From positions 1 through 64,000 of the forward strand of contig JACMJZ010000025.1 of assembly GCA_014380365.1 (NCBI GenBank): a stretch of DNA of 64,000 nt, read 5' to 3'. Source of the DNA: Pyrinomonadaceae bacterium. GTDB lineage: Bacteria > Acidobacteriota > Blastocatellia > Pyrinomonadales > Pyrinomonadaceae. Shown in pieces: positions 51,711 to 58,872 of the stretch; the stretch's first letter is position 1; every line of letters begins with the position of its first letter. The notes beneath the pieces are model-generated. The model did not search any database and was not told where the DNA came from. It saw only the letters and a list, made by a program, of their open reading frames with translations. The position numbers were made by a program, and so were the translations under genes.

Positions 51711-52175
51711 ATGCGCCGTATTTATTCCTTTCTGGCAATCACTCTGCTGAGCCTGATGGTTTTGACCGGGTGTAACTCAGCCGAGAACAAGACGTCAAGC
51801 GCGGGACCTATAGCGCCTCAGACACCAGCTTCCAGGGCTGCTCCGACAGACGGTATCCGCCGGATCACTGTCGTCGAGCTGCGGGAGTTGTTGGCAAAGA
51901 ATGAGGCTGTGGTTATTGATGTGCGAAACCAGGAGGCTTATAACCTCTCACACATCCAGGGAGCGAAGCTCATCCCGGTAGCCGACACGTTGAAACATAT
52001 CGACGAGTTGCCGAAGGACAAGTTAATCGTTACCTATTGCGCTTGACCAAAGGAACAGACATCCGCCGGTTCGGCGGTGAGCATGAAATCAAAAGGTATC
52101 GAAAACACCGCCGCCCTGTTGGGTGGTTTTGCAGCATGGCAAAAAGCAGGATTGCCGGTCGCGTCTAAGCAGTAA
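51711..52175 (+). CDS. rhodanese-like lipoprotein, probable selenoprotein (Sec at in-frame TGA)
   Basis: Read through one in-frame TGA, this is a 154-residue rhodanese-domain lipoprotein. The leader ends in the lipobox LTGC (C21), so it is exported. The domain has the EAVVIDVRNQEAYNLSHIQG segment and the catalytic loop TYCA-x-PKEQTSAG. The TGA (52044-52046) takes the place of x at residue 112, where homologues have Cys (YCACPxExxSA pattern). After it the same frame continues with KSKGIENTAALLGGFAAWQK, the normal end of a rhodanese, to TAA at 52173. A bacterial SECIS-type hairpin follows (52063-52077). GGAGG precedes ATG 51711. Without readthrough the product stops at 111 residues and would lack the fold's end. 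Confidence 0.7.
52063..52077 (+). promoter_or_regulatory. candidate bacterial SECIS hairpin
   Basis: CCGCC-GGTTC-GGCGG: five G-C pairs and a five-base loop opening with G. It begins 16 nt after the TGA. Loop position and first-base G fit the known bacterial SECIS rule (loop 16-37 nt from UGA, G in the first two loop bases). Confidence 0.6.
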
Positions 52176-52203
52176 GCTCAATAGTTGAAGGCAGTCGACG
52201 ACA

Positions 52204-52794
52204 ATGCATTGTTCCAACTGCGGATCATATATCGCGCCAGGCGTGCGTTTCTGCTCGGGATGCGGTGCTGCCGCTACCGATCCGGAAGTAACTCGAATTG
52301 CGCGCGCCCAGAGTGGGATCCCAATCCGCACGGACGAGGTGAACGAAGACCTTGAGGAAGTCGTCTTCACCGTGCGTCCAACCATGATCTTTATCAAGCT
52401 TGGTTACGCGTTGGCTGTTCTCGGTGCGATTGGACTGGTGTTTTTGCTGGCGACCTTCACACCATTGCCTGCCTACATCTCAGTTCTGATGGGGCTTGCG
52501 CTGCTGCTGATTCCCGCCTATTACCACGTGAGACGAAACACGGTGCGGTACACTTTGACTGATGCAAAGATGGAGATTGATAAAGGCCTGATTGCACGCA
52601 CGACCCGAAACATTCCGCTGAGTAAGATTCAGGATGTCACGGTTTCAGCCAGTATTCCTCAGCGATTGTTAGGCTTTGGCGATCTCATTATTGACAACGC
52701 CAGCGAGGAAGGTGGCATTACCGTTCTTCACAACATCAGCAAACCCCGCCATTACGCCGACCTGCTTTTGCGCGAACTCCGACGCCGGCAGTAG
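52204..52794 (+). CDS. zinc-ribbon and PH-domain (bPH2-like) membrane protein
   Basis: A 196-residue product. A zinc ribbon (C3, C6, C17, C20) is followed by a linker, two membrane helices at about residues 62-100, and a bacterial PH-type domain (RYTLTDAKMEIDKGLIARTT...IPLSKIQDVTV...DLIIDNAS). This is the arrangement of YdbS/bPH2 proteins. It starts 28 nt after the rhodanese gene, so it may be cotranscribed. The role of such proteins is not established. The call of domains is firm. Confidence 0.85.
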   Translation: MHCSNCGSYIAPGVRFCSGCGAAATDPEVTRIARAQSGIPIRTDEVNEDLEEVVFTVRPTMIFIKLGYALAVLGAIGLVFLLATFTPLPAYISVLMGLALLLIPAYYHVRRNTVRYTLTDAKMEIDKGLIARTTRNIPLSKIQDVTVSASIPQRLLGFGDLIIDNASEEGGITVLHNISKPRHYADLLLRELRRRQ

Positions 52795-52893
52795 ACTCTC
52801 CTTAAGAATCACGAATTTCCAACCGCTTTTGACAGCGGAACATCTCAAGACCTTCGGGTTCTAAACAAGGGCGTTTCTAGTGAGGGCATCTTT

Positions 52894-54069
52894 TTGTCGA
52901 TTTCGATGAGTTTCAAAACCTGTCTATCTTTGGCCTTGTTGTGCCTGTCTTTCGTGGCAGTCAGCGCGCAAAATTTCCCGACAGATCCGTCTGCCAAACT
53001 TCTTCCAAACAAACTGGGAGACTTTCGTGCGGTCAGCCCGGTGGGTTCAGCCTCAAACAACTTGATTCCTGGTCTTCAGCACTCGGGGGGTATCTCATGG
53101 GCAAGCCGCAGTTACGTGGGCCAGGATGGAGCCAGTTTCACCGCCATTCTCGTTACGGCAGGTTCCGATTCCGGCGCCTATTCTTTCCTGAGTGAAACGA
53201 GGAGAATGGCCGAAAGCAGCATAGGCAGGACCGGCGATGCACCCATTGGAACGTCTGGGTTTTCGATTTGGGACGGCACTTATAACAACTTGTTTTTCTT
53301 CAAAGGCCGCAGATTTGTCTGCGTCGTGGAACGAGGCAAATCCACAGGCGTCGGGCCACTGACAGATTTCGCCAAAGTTTTAGCGGAGACGCTCGATAGA
53401 GGTGAAGGCGACATCCCCGTTCTTATAAAGCATCTGCCTAACTGGGAGGAGGCGAGACGTTCAGCTCTTTACATGGTCTCCACCGAAACCCTCAGAAAGG
53501 AGTTTGGCGATCAATCTGTTTTCAGCGTGGTTGATTTCGCGGGCGGGGCGGAGGCTGTCACGGCTGACTACGATGAATCAAGACTTGTCATCGTGGAATT
53601 CAACACTCCACAGCTCGCAACGGATAACAATCAGCGCATCATTGCAAAGCTTCAGGAGCTGCGCAGTCAAGGCCAACCAACGCCGACTGCCTATCGCCGC
53701 GTGGGCAACTATTCGGTGTTTGTTTTCGACGCGCCGAGTCAGCAAGCTGCGAATCAGTTAATCGACCAGGTGAAGTATGAGCAGATGGTGCAGTGGTTGG
53801 GTGAGAACCCCTATCGTTACGAACGCGCATTGCGTGAGTTCACGCAAACCACGCTCGGAGTTTTTGTGAACGTCGTAAAGGGATCGGGACTGGCGTTGGT
53901 TAGCTGTCTGGCGGTAGGTGGCTTGATCGGCGGGCTTATGTTTATTCGGCGGCGGGCACAGCAGCGCGAGGCCGAAGCTTATTCCGACGCCGGCGCAATG
54001 CTGCGATTGAATTTGGATGAGTTGACTCCGGAAGTTGACCCGACCAGATTATTGGGCCGCGGGAAATAG
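52894..54069 (+). CDS. secreted protein with C-terminal membrane helix, family unknown
   Basis: A 391-residue product. TTG 52894 is preferred because GAGGG lies seven nt upstream; ATG 52906 is the alternative. A signal peptide (CLSLALLCLSFVAVSA) leads to a soluble part of unknown fold (ASFTAILVTAGSDSGAYSFL, RFVCVVERGKSTG, YRRVGNYSVFVFDAP). A membrane helix lies at about residues 330-350 (GLALVSCLAVGGLIGGLMF) with a short basic tail. Probably a periplasmic domain anchored at its C-terminus. I do not recognise the family. A strong terminator follows. Confidence 0.8.
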   Translation: MSISMSFKTCLSLALLCLSFVAVSAQNFPTDPSAKLLPNKLGDFRAVSPVGSASNNLIPGLQHSGGISWASRSYVGQDGASFTAILVTAGSDSGAYSFLSETRRMAESSIGRTGDAPIGTSGFSIWDGTYNNLFFFKGRRFVCVVERGKSTGVGPLTDFAKVLAETLDRGEGDIPVLIKHLPNWEEARRSALYMVSTETLRKEFGDQSVFSVVDFAGGAEAVTADYDESRLVIVEFNTPQLATDNNQRIIAKLQELRSQGQPTPTAYRRVGNYSVFVFDAPSQQAANQLIDQVKYEQMVQWLGENPYRYERALREFTQTTLGVFVNVVKGSGLALVSCLAVGGLIGGLMFIRRRAQQREAEAYSDAGAMLRLNLDELTPEVDPTRLLGRGK

Positions 54070-54087
54070 AAATTAGCCTTGGACATC

Positions 54088-54130
54088 AAAAAAGCGTTGG
54101 GACCATTCCAGTCCCAACGCTTTTCTTTTT
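54088..54130. terminator. strong bidirectional rho-independent terminator
   Basis: AAAAAAGCGTTGGGAC and GTCCCAACGCTTTTCTTTTT form a perfect stem of at least 12 pairs with a 7-nt loop, with A and T tracts on the two sides. It can end the plus-strand gene at 54069 and the candidate minus-strand RNA at 54131-54350. Confidence 0.85.
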
Positions 54131-54350
54131 GCCCGAAACTAATGCGGGCTGCTGATCTTCCTGGGAGGCTCCCCCAAGCCCCTTCAGGACGTCGATCAGC
54201 AGCCCGCAATGATTGCTCGTTGATTGCGTACAAACGTTTGCTCCGTTCCCCCGAAAGAGCCACCGCCTGCCTTTCAAAGTCGCGAGAGGACGCCTCCCCC
54301 AAAGCTTCCACTCACCGCAATCGCCGAGCCTGACCCGATTTACCTTTATA
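54131..54350 (-). ncRNA. candidate structured RNA of unknown family
   Basis: No protein gene is convincing in 54131-54560. Read on the minus strand, the region has a 14-bp stem GCGGGCTGCTGATC/GATCAGCAGCCCGC (54145-54209) enclosing further pairs. Before it, a stem GATTGCG/CGCAATC closes a 100-nt GC-rich segment, and the strong terminator at 54088-54130 follows. A TATAAA-like word lies near 54350. It does not match 6S, SRP, tmRNA or RNase P motifs I know. The boundaries are approximate. Confidence 0.4.
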
Positions 54351-54563
54351 CCCTTTCTGTTCTGGCTTTCCTTTAGCACCGATCATGCCAAACAATCCTC
54401 GGCGGGGCTGGCGCAATCACAACCATCAAATTTTTTGGGAAATCCCGGGGATCTATCACCGGCGGACCAATCTCCGATCCCCGTCAGGTTCAGCGGTGGG
54501 CGAAACGCCGTACACGTTCCATACATCAGCGCGGCGGCGGCGCACGGTAAACAGACGAGAACC

Positions 54564-55688
54564 CTATGGAAGCGCGTTAATCAGCTCGTCAATCTCTGCC
54601 AGGGTGTTGTAGAGGTGGGGCGAGATGCGAAGTCGATCGCCTCGTGGGGCGGTGATGATGTTCCTTTTCTTCAAGTGGGCATAAAGATCCATAGAACTCA
54701 GCCCGGCGGTGTTTCGAATACAGACAATCGCCGACTTCTCGCCCGGGCGTCGCGAACTGACAAGTTGATAATTGCTGCGCTGAACGCGTTCACAAAGATG
54801 GTCTGTCAGAGTTTCCAAATGATCCTGAATACGCTGAACTCCGGTTTCACTCAAAAGCTTTAGACTTACTTCCAAACCATGAATAAGGGAGGCCGGTCCC
54901 GTACCCGTCTCCCAGGCGAGCGTGCCCACGTTCCAGCCCTGATCAAAGTTGCTGTAGTCATCCGGGTTTGGAACGCTGATCCAGCCCACCAAAGTAGGCT
55001 TCACTCGTGCACGGGCTCGAGCAGACAAATAGAGCCAGCCCACGCCTTCCGGCGTCAAAAGCCACTTGTGGCAGGCCCCAGCAGCGACGTCGATCAGTTG
55101 CGACTCGACATCGAGGGGAACGACTCCGAGAGATTGAATTACGTCCACAACAAGCAGCGCATCATGCGCACGTGCGGCGCGACCAACGCGCTCGAGGTCA
55201 GCACGAAACCCGGACGCATACTGAACATGACTAATGGCGACCAACCGCGTTCGGCCATCAATCAGCCCGCATAGTTCATCCAGGTCGACGCGGCCATCGC
55301 GTTCTTCACACATGCGCACTTCGACCCCGAAGGCGTCTCGCAAACGCAGCCAGGGATAAATGTTTGAGGGAAACTCGTTGCGAAAAGTGAGGATGTTATC
55401 GCCAGCGCGCCAGTCGAGACCGTTCGCCACCGTTGAGAGTGCGTCCGAAGTGTTCCTTAAAAACGCGACTTGTTCGGGACGCGCGCCAAGCATCCCAGCG
55501 AGCAACTGGCGCGTTCGTTCCTTGGTCGCGATCCAGCTACGGAAGTTTACGGATCCGTTTTCCGAAACGTCGCGTAACTGAGCTTGGATTGCGTCGATCG
55601 TCGCCTGCGGCGGAGGCGAGACGGCCGCGTGGTTTAAGTAGTTAGCACGCTTGGTTACGGGAAAGAGCGCGCGCAAGGTCTCGTTCAT
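54564..55688 (-). CDS. class V aminotransferase-fold PLP enzyme
   Basis: A 374-residue PLP-dependent enzyme of the aminotransferase class V/cysteine desulfurase fold. Seen: YLNHAAVSPPP near the N-terminus, the PLP-site VAFLRNTSDALST, DALLVVDVIQSLGVVPLD with its cofactor aspartate, and the lysine in AAGACHKWLLTPEGVGWLY. The family includes isopenicillin-N epimerase-like and kynureninase-like enzymes. The loop cysteine of true desulfurases is not seen, so the substrate is undetermined. It lies 6 nt after the next gene upstream (55695), likely one transcript. Confidence 0.88.
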   Translation of the reverse strand: MNETLRALFPVTKRANYLNHAAVSPPPQATIDAIQAQLRDVSENGSVNFRSWIATKERTRQLLAGMLGARPEQVAFLRNTSDALSTVANGLDWRAGDNILTFRNEFPSNIYPWLRLRDAFGVEVRMCEERDGRVDLDELCGLIDGRTRLVAISHVQYASGFRADLERVGRAARAHDALLVVDVIQSLGVVPLDVESQLIDVAAGACHKWLLTPEGVGWLYLSARARARVKPTLVGWISVPNPDDYSNFDQGWNVGTLAWETGTGPASLIHGLEVSLKLLSETGVQRIQDHLETLTDHLCERVQRSNYQLVSSRRPGEKSAIVCIRNTAGLSSMDLYAHLKKRNIITAPRGDRLRISPHLYNTLAEIDELINALP

Positions 55689-55694
55689 TCGGTT

Positions 55695-56252
55695 CTAGGG
55701 TGCGAATGGGTGGCCGTAGAATTCCTTGTACAACCAGCCCAGCACTCTTGCCTCCGCGGTACACAGCGTTTCCAGCCAACAATTAATCAGAAACTCGCGT
55801 CGCCCGCGAGCCGAAGGAATCTTCTCCGCTTCTTTTACTATCGAACCGCCGGCCGCCAGATCAAGCTTGTAAGCCTCAGCGGCCGATTCGTTTGCCTTCG
55901 ACGCGGAATCAAGCGCGTTTAGAAGTTGGCTGATCCATGAATGCAGGGAGCTTTCGGTCGCATACTGCGACAACGCCTGGACGATTCCTATCGCCAACCG
56001 GTCCTCAGCGCGATTGAAATCGAAAACAGGCTCTCCAGCAGCGCGGCTCTGCTCCTGTTTCCATTGAAAGACTTCTTCGACGTTGGGATGTTTGATGACG
56101 GCGACGCGCTGGTCGAAATCGAGAAACCATTGAATGACGTCGGGGACGGAATCGATGTCAACATTTCCCGATGCATCCCGCTGCAACGGCGGGAGGTTAA
56201 GCGGAGCCTCCTCGCTATCATCGGAGACGGGTGGTGAAATTCCAGGGTTCAT
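55695..56252 (-). CDS. unrecognised protein, cotranscribed with the class V enzyme
   Basis: A 185-residue, mostly helical, soluble protein without signal peptide or membrane segment. It has an acidic, proline-rich N-terminus (about residues 1-30), then helices (DVIQWFLDFDQRVAVIKH, LAIGIVQALSQYATESSLHS, EFLINCWLETLCTAEARVL). No family is recognised. It ends 6 nt before the class V enzyme start on the same strand. It could be a small partner of that enzyme; this is only positional. ATG 56252 is the start used. Confidence 0.7.
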   Translation of the reverse strand: MNPGISPPVSDDSEEAPLNLPPLQRDASGNVDIDSVPDVIQWFLDFDQRVAVIKHPNVEEVFQWKQEQSRAAGEPVFDFNRAEDRLAIGIVQALSQYATESSLHSWISQLLNALDSASKANESAAEAYKLDLAAGGSIVKEAEKIPSARGRREFLINCWLETLCTAEARVLGWLYKEFYGHPFAP

Positions 56253-56275
56253 TGGTTACTTTTCATTGTTCCGGG

Positions 56276-56362
56276 GCGCGAGCATCGTGCTTGCCGCTGC
56301 GGGCAACGTGGCACCCCAGCGGGGCTGCCCCGCCGGGGACCCCGCGATGCCCGCGCTCCCGG
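56276..56362. repeat. GC-rich palindromic repeat (GGGGCTGCCCC family)
   Basis: CCCCAGCGGGGCTGCCCC then GGGGACCCC recurs here, flanked by GCGAGCATCG and GCTCCCGG words. It is nearly identical to the core at 10391-10418. Confidence 0.7.
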
Positions 56363-56364
56363 GA

Positions 56365-57441
56365 TTATTCCCGATTTAACTTAAAGCCCGGGATCACTTC
56401 TCCGACGACATCTCCGCGCCGGTTGCGTACCGGAAAAAAGGCGTAGCGAGCAACAGCTTCCAACGATTCGTCAGCCAGTATGCCCAGCTGTCTTAGAGAT
56501 TCTATTACCACTGTTGGACGTGCTCGATGATCGTCGCCATCTTCGATCTTCAGAGCCAGGCCGAGGCCTCGCGGCCAATCTTCGCAAGGAAGTATGCCGC
56601 AGGTGTAGACACCTTCAGCGCCGACTTTCGAAACCAGTCGCCCTTTAGCAGCCCGCATGATTTCAGTGTCCAGCCGATCCTTCGTTCCGCCTATCAACTC
56701 GGGATAGGTGGTCATTCCCGACACGATGCGCGCGCAGGCGGACCTGGTGGTTTCGTCAAATTCCGCCGGAGGCAAAACCAGGCGTGCATACATCAGCGCC
56801 ATGGCTTTGACGGTGATCCCAAAAACCGGGACGCCGCAACCGTCTGTGCCTACCGCGATGTCTTCGATGGGAATGTCTGAAAACTGCGAGATTACCTTTC
56901 CAATAGCTTGCTGGACTGGATTGCCCGGCTCGTCATAGGTTTCAACCGGAGCCCCGACGTGCAAGGCCAGCGCGAGCATGCCCGCGTGTTTACCTGAACA
57001 GTTGTTTTGCAAAACATTGGGCGCCTCGCCTTTTTCGCGAAGCTCGCGGGAGACGTCTGGGCTGAATGGCTCGTGTATCCCACATTTCAAAGCCTCAGGT
57101 CCTAAACCGATCTTCCTGAGCATGGAAGCGGCAACTTCAGTGTGCAGGGCTTCCCCGTTGTGCGATGCACATGCGAGCGCAATTTCCCGCTCGTTGAAGT
57201 TGAATCGATCGGCAGCGCCTGAAGTAAGGAGAGGAATGGCCTGGTGCGGCTTGGCCGAGGAACGCAGGAAAGTGACCGTCTCGCGGGCGCCGAGCTGGAC
57301 CACAATCCTGCCGTCAGGTTCAACCGCGATGACATGTCCGCGATGCCGCGACTCGGTGAGTCCGCCGCGGGTGACTTCCACTAAAGGTTCAGGAGCAGGA
57401 ATTTCCTGGTTGTTTGCAGACGGTTGCTGGCTAACCTGCAT
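56365..57441 (-). CDS. asparaginase (thermolabile/type II-like family)
   Basis: A 358-residue enzyme of the asparaginase family distinct from the classical L-asparaginase I/II fold. Seen: VEVTRGGLTESRHRGHVIAV near the N-terminus, LACASHNGEALHTEVAASML, NCSGKHAGMLALAL, GTDGCGVPVFGI and SKVGAEGVYTCGIL, all family motifs. It should hydrolyse asparagine to aspartate and ammonia. No signal peptide is present, so it is cytoplasmic. It is followed by a palindromic repeat and stands alone. Confidence 0.9.
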   Translation of the reverse strand: MQVSQQPSANNQEIPAPEPLVEVTRGGLTESRHRGHVIAVEPDGRIVVQLGARETVTFLRSSAKPHQAIPLLTSGAADRFNFNEREIALACASHNGEALHTEVAASMLRKIGLGPEALKCGIHEPFSPDVSRELREKGEAPNVLQNNCSGKHAGMLALALHVGAPVETYDEPGNPVQQAIGKVISQFSDIPIEDIAVGTDGCGVPVFGITVKAMALMYARLVLPPAEFDETTRSACARIVSGMTTYPELIGGTKDRLDTEIMRAAKGRLVSKVGAEGVYTCGILPCEDWPRGLGLALKIEDGDDHRARPTVVIESLRQLGILADESLEAVARYAFFPVRNRRGDVVGEVIPGFKLNRE

Positions 57442-57530
57442 GGCCTTTCAAAAACCTCGATAACTTCGATTGAATTTGAGCGGCCATGTTAACACGAGTT
57501 GTCAGAACTCCGACGAGTCGGGGTTCTGAC

Positions 57531-57560
57531 AAAAAAGGCAGGAGGTTGACCTCCTGCCTT
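57531..57560 (-). terminator. rho-independent terminator of the 3D-domain gene
   Basis: On the minus strand, AAGGCAGGAGG-tcaa-CCTCCTGCCTT is followed by TTTTTG, a classic terminator 27 nt after the 3D-domain gene stop. A separate hairpin GTCAGAAC...GTTCTGAC lies next to it (57501-57530). Confidence 0.85.
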
Positions 57561-57586
57561 GCTGATTGATGTTAGAAAATTTAGCC

Positions 57587-58168
57587 TTAAGCTTTTGCAG
57601 CCCGTTTGGCGCGCTTGGCCGGATAACTCAGAACTGTCAGCTTCACCGTGCGACGTCCAAAGCGCATCGCTTCTCTTGAACTCGGTATCCAGATATCTAT
57701 TCGACGACCACGAATCAATCCGCCAGTGTCGGCCACGAGGTATTCGCCATGATAGCCAGGCACTTCCAATCTCACGCGCGAACCCAACGGCAAAACGCGC
57801 GGGTCGGCGGCAATAATACCTTTGCTAACCATGCGGCCACTCGCGGTCTTGCCCCGCAGACTGTAGGCCGTGGCTACGTAATTCGTCGCGGGAAAAAGCG
57901 GAGTCTCCGACTCTTCAACTCTTCCGCTGATCGTGGACGAGTCGGAGCTGGACGAGGTTGTTGGGCTCGACTTGGCGTCTTCGGCTTCTGCTTTACGAAG
58001 GATTTCGCGTGGGGCAACGGGGTCCTTCTGGGGATCCTGCTGCAATATGCTCTTCTGCTGGAATGGTGAAAACAGAGTTTCTGCTATGGAAGGCTTTGCA
58101 GAGAAAAGTATCAAACCAAAAAGAAGCGCACCTGCAATTACTGCGCTCCGGCCTAAAAATGCTTTCAT
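57587..58168 (-). CDS. secreted 3D-domain (RlpA/MltA-like) protein
   Basis: A 193-residue protein. The signal peptide MKAFLGRSAVIAGALLFGLI begins at ATG 58168, which has GGAG nine nt upstream; the longer open frame to 58240 lacks support. A low-complexity Ser/Asp linker (SPTTSSSSDSST) leads to the 3D domain (VATAYSLRGKTASGR, IAADPRVLPLGSRVRL, VADTGGLIRGRRIDIW), named for its three aspartates. Such domains act on or bind cell-wall glycan. It is monocistronic with its own terminator. Exact enzymatic activity is unproven. Confidence 0.88.
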   Translation of the reverse strand: MKAFLGRSAVIAGALLFGLILFSAKPSIAETLFSPFQQKSILQQDPQKDPVAPREILRKAEAEDAKSSPTTSSSSDSSTISGRVEESETPLFPATNYVATAYSLRGKTASGRMVSKGIIAADPRVLPLGSRVRLEVPGYHGEYLVADTGGLIRGRRIDIWIPSSREAMRFGRRTVKLTVLSYPAKRAKRAAKA

Positions 58169-58316
58169 TCGTCGGGGACTCCTGTCCAATGTAATTAATG
58201 TCTCAGCGCTCGCGCGAGTCAGTTCTATTGTCTCCACCACCGACTCAGGGAGTTAACTCAACAGCAGCCGGAGACAGGGGACTTGCACCTTAGATTGCGT
58301 GCGCTAAGTGTGTGGA

Positions 58317-58353
58317 TAAAACAAAACAAGCGGGGCGTTTATCCCCGCTTGTC
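58317..58353 (-). terminator. terminator-like hairpin upstream of the 3D-domain gene
   Basis: ACAAGCGGGG and CCCCGCTTGT form a ten-pair stem; on the minus strand it is followed by TTTGTTTT. It lies 150 nt upstream of the 3D-domain gene on the same strand with no gene before it, so it may be an attenuator or the end of a short RNA. Confidence 0.6.
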
Positions 58354-58872
58354 GAACAGGAAAACTAGCATACGAGGTGAGGGGTGTCTACCGGCGGTTC
58401 TGTCTAAAAAGGCTGCAAAATGGGCATAATTCGCCTAACTACTGGAATGTTTAGAGTTAGGAAAGGCCACCAATTTGCCCGAAGAATTCGCCCCAATATC
58501 GTGCACTCAGAACGCTTTGGGCGTGACTAAAACTGTATCCCTTTATCGTTCTTTGCGCGTTTTGTACTGTTCTTTGCGACAAAAACAGCTGGCCGCGAAG
58601 GAAGAAAAGGAGTTGGTTGGGCGAATCGGCTCCGACTTCGGAGCGGGAGCACGTCAGAGCTGAAGAGAGTTTTCCACTCGTCGAAGATTTCCAATTGAAA
58701 CTGGACTCGATCGTCGGGCATGAAATTTGATGTAGCCACCCTAGCTAATCATGACCAACCTCCGCAATTGTAGACTCGTTGTGCTGTGCTATTCAGCGCT
58801 TTCCCCACTCTTTTCCCCGTGGTCTTATCTATATGCTTTTGTTATTTTGATGAACTAGAGTATTTTTGTTAT
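58354..58872. other. intergenic stretch, no gene supported
   Basis: Nothing with codon or motif support is visible, although short open frames exist. If the hairpin at 58317-58353 ends a transcript, it would start here on the minus strand. The M1 peptidase promoter must also be here. Confidence 0.4.

Noticed and set aside
58169-58316. ydaO/c-di-AMP riboswitch upstream of the 3D-domain gene
   Set aside because: The gene type suits it, but the conserved aptamer words could not be found by eye.
58475-58739. Short open frames on both strands as genes
   Set aside because: No ribosome site, no motif and unusual composition; one overlaps the other antisense.
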